Notes: generated from the letters alone by a model not told the origin. Shown: positions 31,553-43,300, counted from the stretch's first letter. The stretch: 64,000 nt of DNA from Pachyseris speciosa (GCA_016490735.1 JAEMWC010000005.1:955001-1019000); one strand, 5' to 3'. Translations and numbers: made by a program.

Positions 31553-33360
31553 GGCAGGTTAGGTTCTCCTTGAACTATTTGATACTTCGCCATATCATTA
31601 AGTCTACACTATACGTATTTCGTTTGTGGGATAAATGCCAGCAACAAGAAAACGAATAACATGGTTTGATCCGTCAGTTCAGCTCGAACGCGCGACCTAG
31701 CGCAACTTAGCTTTTGCTTAAATGAATTTAGTTTAGTTGAATCTTTTCGTTCGGAAATGTTCTTTTTTTAAACCTTTACGATTCCTCACTGAGACCGAGG
31801 AATTTGTCTCAAGATTTTCATTAATGTTTCTGATGACGAGATCATAGTTGTCATTTTTAACTCGTATATTTTCTTCTCCCTTGTTTTATGTATGTATTTA
31901 TTTATGACGAATGGAGTCATGGAGCCTGCAGAGACGAATGGTCATATGTTTTTTATTTCTGAAGGTAAGGTTTTCCGATATTGTCCTGCGTTTTTTATTT
32001 TTGCATGGTAAACACAGCTAGTGTATATAGCAATCAGGTTATGGCATAAATATACTCGTGTCCATACCGCTATATCAAGACAATAGCATTTAGCGACAAA
32101 AGTTATTGAGATCCCTTGAAATTTTAGGGACTATCGAAGCCCCTCCTCTTAATTTTTTCAATTATAATTAAAATGTTAATCTCCGAAGAATAAATTGAAT
32201 TTGTATTTCGTTTTCAGGTCAACAAAGGAAGTCAAGAGAGATACCTCACCTTAGGCGAGCTAGACCACTTCTAGAATCCACTAAGCCCCAGCAAATTCAG
32301 ACTAGTCCGATTCTTGCTTAAGGAGGCTCGCATCAGATTTTAATCTTTGGGGTGTACCTGTTGAAATCAAAATTTCCTATAGAAGACAAGCTTCGATTTC
32401 AATGACACTACAACATCTTTCCAACGTATGATCAAAGGTTCTTTTCTCATTGGTTTCCAAGTTACGGCTTTTACCATAGCGACGATAGCGCGTGGCCGCT
32501 CACTTTGAAAAAAGTCAATCATCACGAAATCCAGTAAGAAATTTCATAACCTAACTTAAAGGGTGTAAACTACTCAAGTCCCGCAGCTTGTAGGCCAAAT
32601 TAAACAAAAAAGCCTGTAAGAGCGTTTCGAAGTAAATTGCAAATAAAGTTTTGTGGGCCAGTTTTGTTTTGTTCATTCCCGAAATTTTCTTCAGGCTTTT
32701 ACAAGGATATATTAAATGTTTAGACCTTTCAAATGTTTAGACCTTTTTCTGTGTTTAAGGAAGTATCATAGCTGCTAATAACATTTGACTCAAATTGGGT
32801 CTCCTGGATTGCTATGATTCTAAAATAAATTAGTTTGGAAATGGCTAAATGGGAAGCACCTACAAGTCACAAACCTCGTAATGTGTACAAATTCAGCCGT
32901 TCACATTTCCTTGCAAAGTTTGAAAAAACTTGCGAGAATGAGCAAAACCGGAATTTAATAACTTCATTTTAAATTTACTTGAAAGAGTACTAAAAATTGT
33001 CGCAATTGAGAAGTTTACTCTTCAAGTTACGCTACGAAATGTCTGATTGAATTTTGGGATAACCGACCTTTTACAAAACGCGCGGCAACGCCTTACCATC
33101 GCCAAAGCAAATACAAGTAGCAAAACTAGATGACCAAAAAGGGACAACAACATTTAATTAGATGATCAAAACCTGAAAAGTGGTTATCGACCAAACTACG
33201 TATCAGATGTGTCGTTGATTCAACAATGTAACTACGCCCAAAGTCCACTGGCGGTGCTCCCAGGGGGTGCAGGGGCGAATTTGCACTGGCTTTGCGCGCA
33301 AGCTTCACACGCCCTGCGCCTCTCCCCAGTCTCACTCTACGTTTTCACCCTTGCTCCAAA
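31553..33360. other. Intergenic, nothing recognised
   Basis: I see no coding similarity, tandem repeat or clear terminal inverted repeat over this 1.8-kb stretch. Confidence 0.45.
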
Positions 33361-33519
33361 CCTTTAATTTCGTTTGAAAATATAAAGCTTGTGGGATGTG
33401 GCTGGAGTGACAAGGATACTTCACAAATTAATGTGATCAAGTAAGCTGAAGCCACTCTAAAAGGCACTAAGGCCACAAGGTAGCGGGCATTACCCCTTAA
33501 ATCTACCAAACCAAAGATT

Positions 33520-33600
33520 GAGCCCAAGCATTAGCAGCCATGGACAGCTGTTTCGGCCTTGTTAGGCCTCATCAGCATGGCATAGCTAATGCTCAGGCTC
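33520..33600 (-). ncRNA. Type I hammerhead ribozyme (minus-strand copy)
   Basis: On the minus strand the core CTGATGA (33576-33570) is followed by stem II GGCC-TAACAA-GGCC and GAAA (33554-33551). Then comes C-AGCT-G closing a 2-bp stem III and the cleavage triplet GTC (33545-33543). Stem I pairs GCCATG with CATGGC, then after a small internal loop AGCATTAGC with GCTAATGCT, then GAGCC with GGCTC. All invariant core positions are present. The internal loop in stem I could support the tertiary contact that speeds natural hammerheads. Confidence 0.88.
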
Positions 33601-33607
33601 AAGTACC

Positions 33608-33682
33608 CACATTAGCTATGCCATGCTGATGAGGCCTAACAAGGCCGAAACAGCTGTCCATGGCTGCTAATGCTTGGGCTCA
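33608..33682 (+). ncRNA. Type I hammerhead ribozyme (plus-strand copy)
   Basis: CTGATGA is at 33626-33632, stem II GGCC-TAACAA-GGCC at 33633-33646, GAAA at 33647-33650, and CAGCTGTC ends at 33658, where cleavage is predicted before CATGGC. Stem I pairs GCCATG (33620-33625) with CATGGC (33659-33664), and CATTAGC with GCTAATG beyond an internal loop. The outermost part of stem I is shorter than in the minus copy because 33601-33609 differs. Confidence 0.88.
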
Positions 33683-33802
33683 TTCTTTGCTTTGGTAGAT
33701 TTAAGGGGTAATGCCCGCTACCTTGTGGCCTTAGTGCCCTTTAGAGTGGCTTCAGCTTACTTGATCACATTAATTTGTGAAGTATCCTTTAATTTCGTTT
33801 GA

Positions 33803-34295
33803 CGAGACCGTCCCCCTCACATTCGACCAACGAAAAAATACGGCTGTTTTGCAGTCTACTAATTACAAAATCTCATGTCCAAAAAGGTGGTGGACTATTA
33901 GAGAGGGGGGCTTATTACAGAAACCGATTACTAAACGGGGCGGTTATTAGCCGGGGGGGGTTAATAGAGACGGGGGACGTAATAGAGCCTTTACGATGGT
34001 TAGGCCCCTAAGCTGTTTACAAGGCAACTAGGGTTAACCGCAATGCTCCCTCGTTGTACTCCTTCCCAACTAATCTTAAAAAATATCTTCTATCTTGTTA
34101 TTGATTTCCTTTCACTAAGTAATTATAATCATTATCATTTTGTCTATTGAAGTAACTTATTTTAGTCTTAACATACTTTATTATTAATGTATGACTCCAC
34201 GTATTGTATTCTTCTCATCTCTGTTGTGACTAGGGAGCCCAGGTTTTATGAGCCTCTTGGTTTCGTCTGGGCTCCCTTGCCTGTTTATTAGTACT
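33803..34295. other. Intergenic; G-rich repeats and a hairpin
   Basis: GGGG-rich ATTA(G/C)-containing words repeat near 33900-33980. GGGAGCCCAG and CTGGGCTCCC form a hairpin at about 34231-34276. No gene is seen. Confidence 0.4.
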
Positions 34296-35833
34296 CAGGA
34301 CCGTAGCAAGGGGAGGAGCCGGCCGGGAGAGGGCCCGTGCTCCCTTCCCCAGGTTTTCACCCACCCAAAATTAAAAACACCCTTGCGTTATGATCAAAAG
34401 TTGAAAATAAAATTGTAATCTCCCAGAGGTTTGAAACAATCGCAAGACGTCAATAACTCTTCAGGGAATAATTCCTGATAAACTATATTATCCATTTTCC
34501 CAGTTAATGTTTCTCCTTTTTATTGCAAAAGTTGATGAAGTAAGAGAGATCGCGAAGCTTGGGACTGAAAGTCGCCTCAGAAGAACACAAAGCTGGATAA
34601 AGATTACGGCGGACACGCAAAACGAGTCAAGAGGAGTCCATGATTTCTGAATAACCACGTGGAGGTCAAGGAGCGTGGGAGTGGTCAATCGAGGTTTGCA
34701 AAGACACGGAGATGAAGGCACAAATACGATGAGTGACGGATGATGACAACTTTTTCATTCTACTTTGGGTGCACGTTGGGAGAATTTGTCTTGAAGCACG
34801 CTGACAATTTAAACCGCGCATTGCAAGACTCCTCCATGTCAGCGGCCCAAGAATAGTGAATATCTGAGGACGTATGCAAGAAATGAAGCCGCGTTTGATT
34901 TGTTTTGGACGAGGTTGTTAAAGGAGACAAACGAGGTGGATGGAGTCGCCGACTTACAGCTACCAAGAAAATGACGAGCTCCAGCGCGGACAGAAGTAGG
35001 AGACAGAGGCACACATTATTTCCCTTCTACACCCACGGAACAATTCCGCCACATGTATTATTCAGCAATTGATGTGACGATATAGAATGTACTCGAACTA
35101 GATTTAAACAGAAGGACTCCATGGTCTACCAAAGTATACATGAATTTCTTCTGAAGGTATTAGCAGGCGAAGACCATGAAAAAGCACTAAAGTGATGGCC
35201 GTATACGGGGATACTGGGACCTGCAGCGGAACAAGCTAGAACCCCAGCTGTCCCTTCTTCCAGACATGGTGCAGTCAATGGGGTACGACACCTCTCGATT
35301 TGACATTGCTGATCTCCTGGAATTTTTTCAATCACTCCGAAATGCTCGCAAACTCCTACTTAGTGAGATTTGCACACTTGGTAAGCTTATGCTTGTCATT
35401 CCAGCTACCAACGCCGTCAGTGAGCGCTGTTTCTCTGCTTTAAAGCCGGTTAAGACCTACCTGCGTTCAACCACAGGAAAGGCCAGGCTTAACCACCTTA
35501 TGCTTCTGCGTGATATGTCCATAAGGACTTGCATGGCAGATGGTATGGACATAGTTGAAGTCGCCAATTTATTTGTTGGAGACAACCAGCGGCGCAAACA
35601 TTTGTGTTGGAAGTTTTCACAATACGACCTTCCGACAAAGTCTGTGTTTGCCTATATAGCAACTCAGACAGTCTAAAACGACCACAAAATTACTACGATG
35701 AAAGGCTGCAGGTGAAGAAACATTAAGTGGTTTCAAGATACAGAGACACTAAAACCCGCACTTTTCAACGACAACAAGTTGCTTAAAATCTCTGTGTCCT
35801 CCCCCTCCAGTTTCTCAAGGCTTGCTGCGGCCC
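34296..35833 (+). mobile_element. 1.5-kb internally deleted hAT element
   Basis: The left end CAGGACCGTAGCAAGG resembles the complement of the right end (AGGGCCGCAGCAAGCC). TAGTACT directly abuts both ends (34289-34295 and 35834-35840), a probable target duplication. The interior holds only the C-terminal part of a hAT transposase (35266-35676), so most of the gene is missing. Confidence 0.68.
35266..35676 (+). pseudogene. hAT transposase C-terminal dimerisation domain fragment
   Basis: The 136-residue open frame contains GKLMLVIPATNAVSERCFSA, then LKPVKTYLRSTTGKARLNHL and LMLLRD. This is the hAT dimerisation motif (PxTNAxSERxFSxLKxxKTxLRS). It resembles zinc-finger-MYM/hAT proteins of animals. 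The catalytic core and BED or zinc-finger parts are absent upstream, so it cannot act as a transposase. It stays open to its stop, unlike the hAT remnant at 31.2 kb, so this insertion is probably younger. Confidence 0.8.
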
Positions 35834-35840
35834 TAGTACT

Positions 35841-36689
35841 ATATCATCAATGTATTAATGTTGTTTACAGTTGGCTAAATAAATGAACTGAACTCGCAAG
35901 CTTGAGGCTAGTGTGCATATTTCAGATCTGGATAAAGAGACAGTAGTCTTGTGTAAGATCCTTGTTTCGGCTCATGGCTTAATGAATAAGATATATTCTG
36001 TGTTAGTGAGCTTTCTTCGGCTCATGGATTAAAGAACGAGGTAATACCATTGTGATTAGTGTTTTGGAGTGGCCGGTTATTCTACAGTTAAGCCATTGGA
36101 GTAACTGCAGACTACCCGGTTTTAAGAAAGTTTTCCACAAATCTTCTCCTCCATGTAGCGCCATTTAAATTCCGCCAAATAGGACTGATAATGCTCCTTT
36201 TTCTCCTAGTTAACACAATGCACTTGCGCTGAAACTATTTGTCTTGTAATATCAAGACTATGTCACGTCCGAGCGTGGAGCCGCGTAGCCCTGTGGCCGT
36301 GCATGTAGCCACGCAGCCGCGTAGCCAGAGTTTGTTTGATACCAGGTAACAACTTATACAGATTGGTACCAATGGTCCATCAAAGTACAAGACCTGGAAA
36401 GTGCTAGAAACCGGTGTGAGCCACATTAACCATTCCTTGTCTACTCGCTTGGAAATAATTATCCAGAGTTCAGTAATTAACAAGTTCAATACAGTGGAAC
36501 CGACCGTTTTTACGGACACCAAAGGGACATGCCAAACTGTCCGAATAATAATAATAGTAATAAAAAATAAATGACCATTATCTACCCTCGGAGTATTTAT
36601 AGCACACACTTGCGCTAGTGGGTTCAAGCAAAATACATGAGACAAAGAATTAAAATATAAACATAACAAATTAAGAATCCCAACTGGTT
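35841..36689. other. Intergenic, nothing recognised
   Basis: The stretch starts with AATAAATGAACTGAAC, similar to 3' tails of CR1/L2-type LINEs (35877). CTCATGG(C/A)TTAA recurs at 35970 and 36022. No gene is seen. Confidence 0.4.
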
Positions 36690-36990
36690 GGAGGCGAACC
36701 AGTTTGCTATTCATAAGCATGGCCGAGCTAGAACGGGACTTGAACCCGGCGCCTCCGATTCCCGGATTCAGCGTCGTAAGTGGGCTGAGTTTGTTGGCTC
36801 TCTACTCTGCTCCGAGAGGTTTTTCTCCGGGTACTCCGGTTTTCCCCTCTCCCTAGAAACCAACATTTGATTTGATTTAATTTTTCCTTGTTTTAGATTT
36901 GACTGGATTTGATTTAGTTTCCCCAATTAGTAGAGCATTTGTGCTCGGGTACAACGATTTGAGACTCTAAAAAAGTTGTTGTTGTTATTA

Positions 36991-37056
<66 letters not shown>
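36690..37056 (+). mobile_element. SINE with (ATT)n tail
   Basis: The body shares GAGTTTGTTGGCTCTCTACT, TTTTTCTCCGGGTACTCCGG and CCCAATTAGTAGAGCAT with the copies at 57005 (plus) and 6610-6990 (minus). The tail is a pure ATT run at about 36985-37056. The tRNA-like head is decayed: GACTTGAACCCGGC is present in inverse sense. Confidence 0.7.
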
Positions 37057-37057
<1 letters not shown>

Positions 37058-38198
37058 GTGGGTGTCCGTAGAGCGGGGTTGTACTGTGTATGCCGAGTGA
37101 TACACGCACTGTTCAATTTCTTTGATTGGACACAAAGGAGGCGAACCCTTAATCTTCATGTTACCAGAGGAATTTTTGACAAAAACCCTTTCTAAGAAGG
37201 TGACAGAATCCAGTTTTGCAGGTATGGATGTAACAACTTTCTCCTCCCGGTGTAGAACAATTCCAACTCTACTAACTATGCTCTCACAGTACAGAGGCGT
37301 TAATTGAAGATTTGAACGAAGAAGTTCCAAAACACAAATTTCACCTCCAAGAGGGAGTCCCAAGGGGCTTCCGAGTTACGTTCCTTAATGTTAGAGATGA
37401 AGATAGCCCAGAAATTACAAAAGCTCTGAATGTGAGCAATCACTTCATCTAACTGATAATTGAAGGGTGTCCTGCAGAAGGGGTGTATACCGACCGCGCA
37501 GAACCAAGTCCCTTGTACCGCTTGTGACGTCATCAGTATTAACGCTCGTAGACAACTTTTACATGTAACATGTGAAGGGGGAAGAGATCTTTCAAACCAT
37601 ACCCAAATGAGCACGATTCCGTCAAACAAGTCGAAAAAAACGCGAAAACATCAAGTGACGTCGAACCGAAAATTTGAATGAAAATCGTGTTCCACTACCC
37701 ACCTGCACTTCCTTCCATCTAATCCTACGATGCTACAAGTTTCGCCAAATCTTTTCCCACCGAAAGGAAGCACAGAAAATGCTCAGCGAGAGAAAAGAAG
37801 AAATAAGAAAAGAAAAGCGAAAGAAAAGGAGACAAGAAAGCGAGAGGTACAAGGTGAGGGGGCTGCCTCATTGAATTAACGATTACAGGAGCTCATGAGC
37901 TCATGAATTAATGGGCTCCTGACGATTATAGTTAATTGTGAAGTTGCTTTGAGTTTATGATTATCGTTAATTTAGAACACTGTTCCCCAGGACATTTCAG
38001 AAAAGAACAAATTAAAAAAAAATCATTATTTAGACTGGATTTATTTGGACTTGGAACTACCGCTAGTAGGAACGGCTACTTACCACTAGACCACTGAAGA
38101 ATAAGACGACGGGAAGTTGTATTTAACAATTATTCACCGAAGTGGAGGTGAATTGGTAAATATCCACCACTTTCACCGACACTGAGGTGAATAATTGT
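37057..38198. other. Intergenic; unexplained minus-strand open frame
   Basis: A minus-strand frame from 37363 into the ATT tract, and an overlapping one from 37629, show mixed amino-acid composition (for example LPLGGEICVLELLRSNLQL). I recognise no family and see no splice context. A/G-rich sequence occupies 37770-37860. No gene is claimed. Confidence 0.3.
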
Positions 38199-38393
38199 TT
38201 TAGTATATACTGCACAAGTTGAATAATTAACGGACCAAAACATTAATTTATGTGTGACAATATACCGAAAAGTGGTCGGAAATTGTAAAATCTCGCGCGC
38301 CGGCTGCTCGGTGAATAGTACTTGCTAATCACCTCCGAGTTAACCAATCAGAGCGCTCGAAAAGCACTATTCACTTGTGTGGTGTATACTAAA
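38199..38393. mobile_element. About 195-bp MITE
   Basis: TTTAGTATATACTGCACAAG at the left is mirrored by CTTGTGTGGTGTATACTAAA at the right, with one or two changes. The interior has CACCGA- and GGTGAA-type inverted words. A TTA/TAA-like target is possible. Confidence 0.6.
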
Positions 38394-38598
38394 GCTAGAT
38401 ATTTAATGGAGTCTTGCATAGAATATCACTGATCTACAGTGATTAGGCCTAAGCTCTGATTTTAAATGGTTAGCTTTTTGTTAAGCTTTTCCATCCACTT
38501 TCTAAAATTATTTTTAGCGAGTAATTATATAGGCTTACAACAGGGTGTAGAATAAGCGCATGAATCATATTGTTTAAAAATTGAGTTTTGTTCAACCA

Positions 38599-38672
38599 GT
38601 GACGTGGTGGTATAGTGGTTAGAAGAGAGGATTAGAAAGCGAAGAGTCGTAGGTTCCAGTCCTGTCCGAACA
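38599..38672 (+). mobile_element. tRNA-like SINE head
   Basis: It has an A-box-like TGGTATAGTGGTTAGAAGAG and a B-box-like GGTTCCAGTCC at about the right spacing. The acceptor and anticodon stems are poor, so it reads as a SINE head or tRNA relic, not a working tRNA gene. Confidence 0.5.
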
Positions 38673-38789
38673 CTGATAATTGTCCCTTTTACAACAAAAA
38701 TGCTGACTTCCCAGAATCCTTTCAGACTGTTAGTGTTCATAAATTCAGAGCAGATACCGGGTTGCTTTATAAACTCACTCTACTTTGTT

Positions 38790-39085
38790 ATATAGACTGG
38801 AAATGGTGTCTTCACTTATTTTGCGACTAGAAAGCGAGGATCTGAAGGAACAGCTTATGACTTTTCCCCAAAACTCAAAAAACAGAAACAAAAGGATCTG
38901 ATGCATGGTTGATTTCTTTTGTTTTGAGTTGGTTCAGTTTTAGGCAAAAGTCATACGCTAATTTGCTTAATCTGACCTTAAAACACCATAACCAGCCTGT
39001 TTGCCAAAGTAGAGCGAATTTAGAGACATTTGGATTTTAAGGCCAAAAAGTGATATACGCCCTTTTTGCGGAATGCCCTTCAATT
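38790..39085. repeat. Dispersed repeat family member 1
   Basis: It shares GATTTCTTTTGTTTTGAGTT, GCAAAAGTCATACGCTAATTT, TGCCAAAGTAGA and GGATTTTAAGGCCAAAAAG with 58180-58462. The GACTTTT(G/C)CC and GGCAAAAGTC words form an inverted pair, so it may be a MITE. Confidence 0.7.
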
Positions 39086-39089
39086 GTAA

Positions 39090-39300
39090 TATCCTTGGAG
39101 GCTTTATCCCTCACGTATGGATATCACTAATAAGCACGGCAAAAGCAAACATGCTCTTGCATCTCTATTGCTCAAGTCTGGAAGAGGAGGCTTACGTCTC
39201 TTTATCTCCAACTTTTGTGATATGTTGAATATGTCTGTCTGTATTTATTATTTATTTTTTTCTGGCAAATAAATAAACTGAAACTGAAACTGAAACTGGT
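39090..39300 (+). mobile_element. LINE 3' end (CR1/L2-like tail)
   Basis: The region ends AAATAAATAAACTGAAACTG with the hexamer TGAAAC repeated (39277-39299). This is the short-tandem 3' tail used by CR1/L2-type non-LTR retrotransposons. No reverse transcriptase remains. Confidence 0.55.
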
Positions 39301-39309
39301 ATCACTACC

Positions 39310-40260
39310 GATATGGATGGTATCACTACCGTATCCAGAACATACGAGAATTTTCACAAAAACAACCCTCCCGTCCCACCACATTACCTCAGAGAAATGC
39401 TCGGCCTTATACTAAAGGAAAATTCGGTTCCAATTCAACGGAGAAAATTGTCTCCAAATCCATGGAACGGCGATAGGAACGAAAATGGCGGTCGCTTTCG
39501 CCAACATATTCATGGCCGAGATCGAAACACATGCTTAATCAAAGCAAAATTAAGCCGACCGTGTGGAAACGTTACATCGATGACGTTTTCTCCCTATGGG
39601 ACGTACAAAAATGCGACTTTGATCGATTTATACAACAAGCTAACATATTCCATCCAACAATAAAATTTACAGCTGAAATTTCAGAGAAAGAAATCACATT
39701 CCTTGACACAACAGTGTATAAAGGAGAAAGGTTCTCTGAAGAATCTATCCTAGACATCAAAACCCATTACAAGCCGACCGAGACCTTTCAATATACACAC
39801 TATACCTCTTGTCACCCACCAGGTGTAAAAAGGTTTCATAAAAGGAGAAGCTATCAGACTCCTACGCACAAACTCCTTGGAACGAAATTTCCAGGAGGCC
39901 ATATCTAACTTCAGTGCGCGACTCAGGGCTCGCGGTTATCCCAAACAGTTAGTGGAGAGAACACTATCCGAGGTCACCTTTGCCGGAAGACGGTCAGCTT
40001 TACAAACACTGACGAGAGAATAATGCCTTTTGTCACAACATTTCACCCAGCAGTGAAAACTGATGCAAAAATGGAGTCTAATTCAAAACCAGCCATTGCT
40101 GAAAACTATCTACAAAACGCCGCCTATTATATCATACAAAAGAGGAAAATCGCTAAAAGACATGCTCGTAAGAGCGAAACTTTGATGGCAAATATAAAAC
40201 GCATCGCAACCGCAAAGCCACACAGGGGAGTCTGTGTAGGCCTGTCAAGAACCTTTCAAT
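39310..40260 (+). pseudogene. Penelope-like retroelement reverse transcriptase fragment
   Basis: Reading across frames gives [18 protein letters not shown], then after a 2-nt loss [20 protein letters not shown] (the YxDD catalytic motif as YIDD), then SLWD. The thumb-type sequence ITFLDTTVYKGERF and THYKPTETFQYTHYTSCHPP follows, then after another frameshift RGYPKQLVERTLSEV. This order is typical of Penelope-like reverse transcriptases. The 5' part and the GIY-YIG end are missing, and several frameshifts kill it. Confidence 0.85.
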
Positions 40261-40344
40261 CTATAAAACAACACAGCTGTTTGTCTATTTGAGGCACTTT
40301 AATATATTTTGGTCATTAATATCATTTTAGATGCAGTTGACAGT

Positions 40345-43300
40345 TTATTTGAAGATCTTCCCCTGGTTGAACGTCTTTCCACCAAAATCTCCTTCCTGCA
40401 TAAAGTACTCTTCAATCATCTTCTTATGGTCAGGATTTTCTACATCCAGCTTGGTAAACTTGTACGATGGTGCGTCAATGTTCCAATTCTCATTCAGCTG
40501 CAAAGAATAATGACCACAATTGTGTCGAAGTTTAGCACTCGGTTAAGGTGATATGTTACACGAGCTTATTTTTAACGCCAATTTTTAAGACAACATTGCT
40601 GCATTAAAAGTTGTCATGTGTAACACGGTGCACAGGGCGACTTTTACACAACATTTTGTTGCGGCAACATGTTGCAGGTTTTTGTACATTCATTGTCTGC
40701 CATATTTGTTGGGCAGAAGTCTCAAATGTTGCGTTAAAAATCGTCTTTGCCGACCGTTGCTGCAACAAAGTTGTATTAAAAGTTGTCTTGTGTAGCATGG
40801 ACTAAAAATCAACATTAAAAATCGGCTCGTGTAACACCACCTTTAATGAAGAATGCAGCCCTCTGCCAGCAATGAATAGAGAATAGAAGCCAGCCAAGAG
40901 CTAAGAGCTTGCTTGCCGGCAAGAGTGCAGTGCTGGTGTGAGCTAATCGCATGCGACAGTCACACTGAAGTAAAAGAAGTCCCCAATAAATATACCTCAA
41001 TACAGAGCCCCTCATAAGAGTACTGAACAGATTTCCACACGTATTGTTCAGTCCACTACTCTAACATCAAAAAATCATCGGGGCTCTGTTATTACGAGTA
41101 GCACCCTTGTAAATCGAGATCATAACGACTCAACACTAAAATTTACTATGGGCACCTCTGAACGCTTGAAACCTACTGTAAATGATGCTATATGTAACTG
41201 AATAAAGGAGGTTAGTTTCTATAGAGACTGTGCTACTGTTTCGGTGGGGGAGTGAAAGACGAAAATTTGGTTTATACATGGAGTTGATAATGTAAATTGA
41301 CCACTGTAAAGGGATTCAAAAAGCTGACATTTTTTTGTCAGAGCAAATATGTAACTGAAAACAGTGACATTAGCATCTGGTAGCTTCAAGTGTGAACACC
41401 TTTAATCAATCTGAATGCTATGATCTGAACAAAATTTCAGCAGAACAGCCGACATGCAAAGACCATCGGAATAAATTGCTGCTGTGGTATTAAAGTTTTC
41501 ACTAATGTTCCAACAAAGAATTTTCTCTGAAAGAGAGAACACAGTCTGTTTTGAAGTGAGGTGGTTTCTGGCTGAGTGTAAACACAACTTAATGCACCAT
41601 TCATCACATCTAATTCTCAAAACATACCTCAAAAGCAAGCTCCTGACCACGAAATATCCAGATACCAGAGATGGAAATGGCGCCGTCTTTTCCAAATATA
41701 CATACACTGCCAAAAGCAGTCTTGTGGAGGCCTTCTAAGCGCTGGAACCATCCCCCGACTAAGTTACAGGCCATAAAAACCATTCTGAGATCGCCATTAT
41801 ACATGTACTCAGCAAGCCACACCGAATAGTCATCCTTGTTAAAATGCTCCCAGAAGTATGGAATGGCCTCAGTCTCTGTGTCCTTGTTTGAGTATGTGCG
41901 CTTAAATTCATCCATGTTGAAAGAGCTATGACAAAAAATTTAATTGTTTACACCTTTTTTAAATTAGGATTTAATGGAAAGATGCAGGGCGAGTCTAGCA
42001 TGTCAAAACACACATTACCCGGTAAATGAGATACAGTTTCTTGGGAGTTTAACTTGGCACCAATGTCCTTGATACTTTCACAATAAATACAATAATTATA
42101 CTGTCTCAGTTACTACAAAGGGACAAGCAAAGATGTCCAAACATCCCTTGCAACATTCTTTCCAGGAGGTTTGAATTCATATACATCACCCTATTTTCAC
42201 CTTTCACGTAATTTAGCATTACAATGCACATGCCATACAGTAAAACTAATCACATTATGGGCACTTTTGGTACCTCTTTGGCAGACCAGCATACGGGTCT
42301 TTAGCCTTGGGTTGCTTTGGGACATCATCCTCCTCCTCTTCTTCGGGCTCTGGTTTTTTGGCTTTTTCCTTCTTGGGTTTTTCCTGTTTTGGTTTCTGCT
42401 CTTTAGTGGGTGTTTTTTCTTTTCCTTTCTTTTCCTTTTTATCCTCTTTTGGATGAAGTTCAGCATATTTCTTCCCTGAAAAAGCAACACATGCATGTCC
42501 TCAATTGTCTGTACCAGTAATACAAAACAGTTTGGTCTGATGTACAAGTGATTACTTGCTCTTAAGAACCCAACACTTCAGGACTGCGGTTCAGACCTGC
42601 ATTCAAATGCACCCAAGATATTTGCTGGATGTTGGTGGCCGACAGTGAGGACTAATTTCAGGATTCCAGTTTTCATTTTGAGAACTTCTGCTGTGCAATA
42701 ACTAAAATCTCCAAAACCCCATCTCTTAAAAACAGGACCAACTAATCTCATCTGCACCAGTCATATAACTATCAAAAATGTTTTCCAGGCAATCATGTTG
42801 AAACAGCCATCCATGACTGCTAGCACTTGGGCTCAACATTATTTGTGTGTGTGTGTGTTTTTTTTTACAGATTAAGGGGTTAAGGCCTCAATCCCCACTT
42901 CAGTTCATACAGGTTGTGAGAGCAAGTATGTGGTAACAAATTCTTGTTGGCTGGCCGGCACAAAGACAACTAACAACACTGACACAAAAGAGCAAGACTT
43001 ACCATCAAATTTGGCCATGGTCTCACACAACTTCACTTCCCCCAGGACCTTTTTAAACTGTGGCTGATTCACAATGGTCAGAAACCATCTGTTTACATTG
43101 GTAAATGGAGTTCTAAAGCTGGGGTCCATCACCTAACAAAACAGTGTAGGTCAACAATGATTTCCGAAAAGATATCTGGTAATTAATGGCGCATTCTTTT
43201 GAGAATATTCCGGAACAGGGCCAATCAGAATGGACTGAATTAGTGTTCTTTTAGGAGCTATCATCAGAAGAATTGAAGGGCTGAGGGCATAAACTGCCTA

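Larger units (their letters stand above)
33361..33802. mobile_element. Retrozyme-like insertion: inverted hammerhead units, 17-bp TSD
   Basis: CCTTTAATTTCGTTTGA stands at 33361-33377 and again at 33786-33802, an exact 17-bp direct repeat that looks like a target-site duplication. Between them are two copies of one non-coding unit, head to head, with arms of about 185 bp matching almost perfectly around a 10-nt centre (33601-33610). Each copy carries a complete hammerhead motif followed by GATTTAAGGGGTAATGCCC, TACCTTGTGGCCTTAGTGCC and CACATTAATTTGTGAAGTAT. The minus-strand unit extends about 30 bp further than the plus one. There is no open frame. The form fits a retrotransposed hammerhead RNA (retrozyme) inserted with an inversion, a mechanism that is inference. 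Confidence 0.85.

Noticed and set aside
26431..31560. Clear 8-bp target duplication for the large hAT element
   Set aside because: CCAGCAGG and GGCAGGTT do not match; small GGCAGG overlaps could be chance.
38599..38672. Functional tRNA gene
   Set aside because: The A and B boxes are present but stems are poor; a SINE head is the better explanation.
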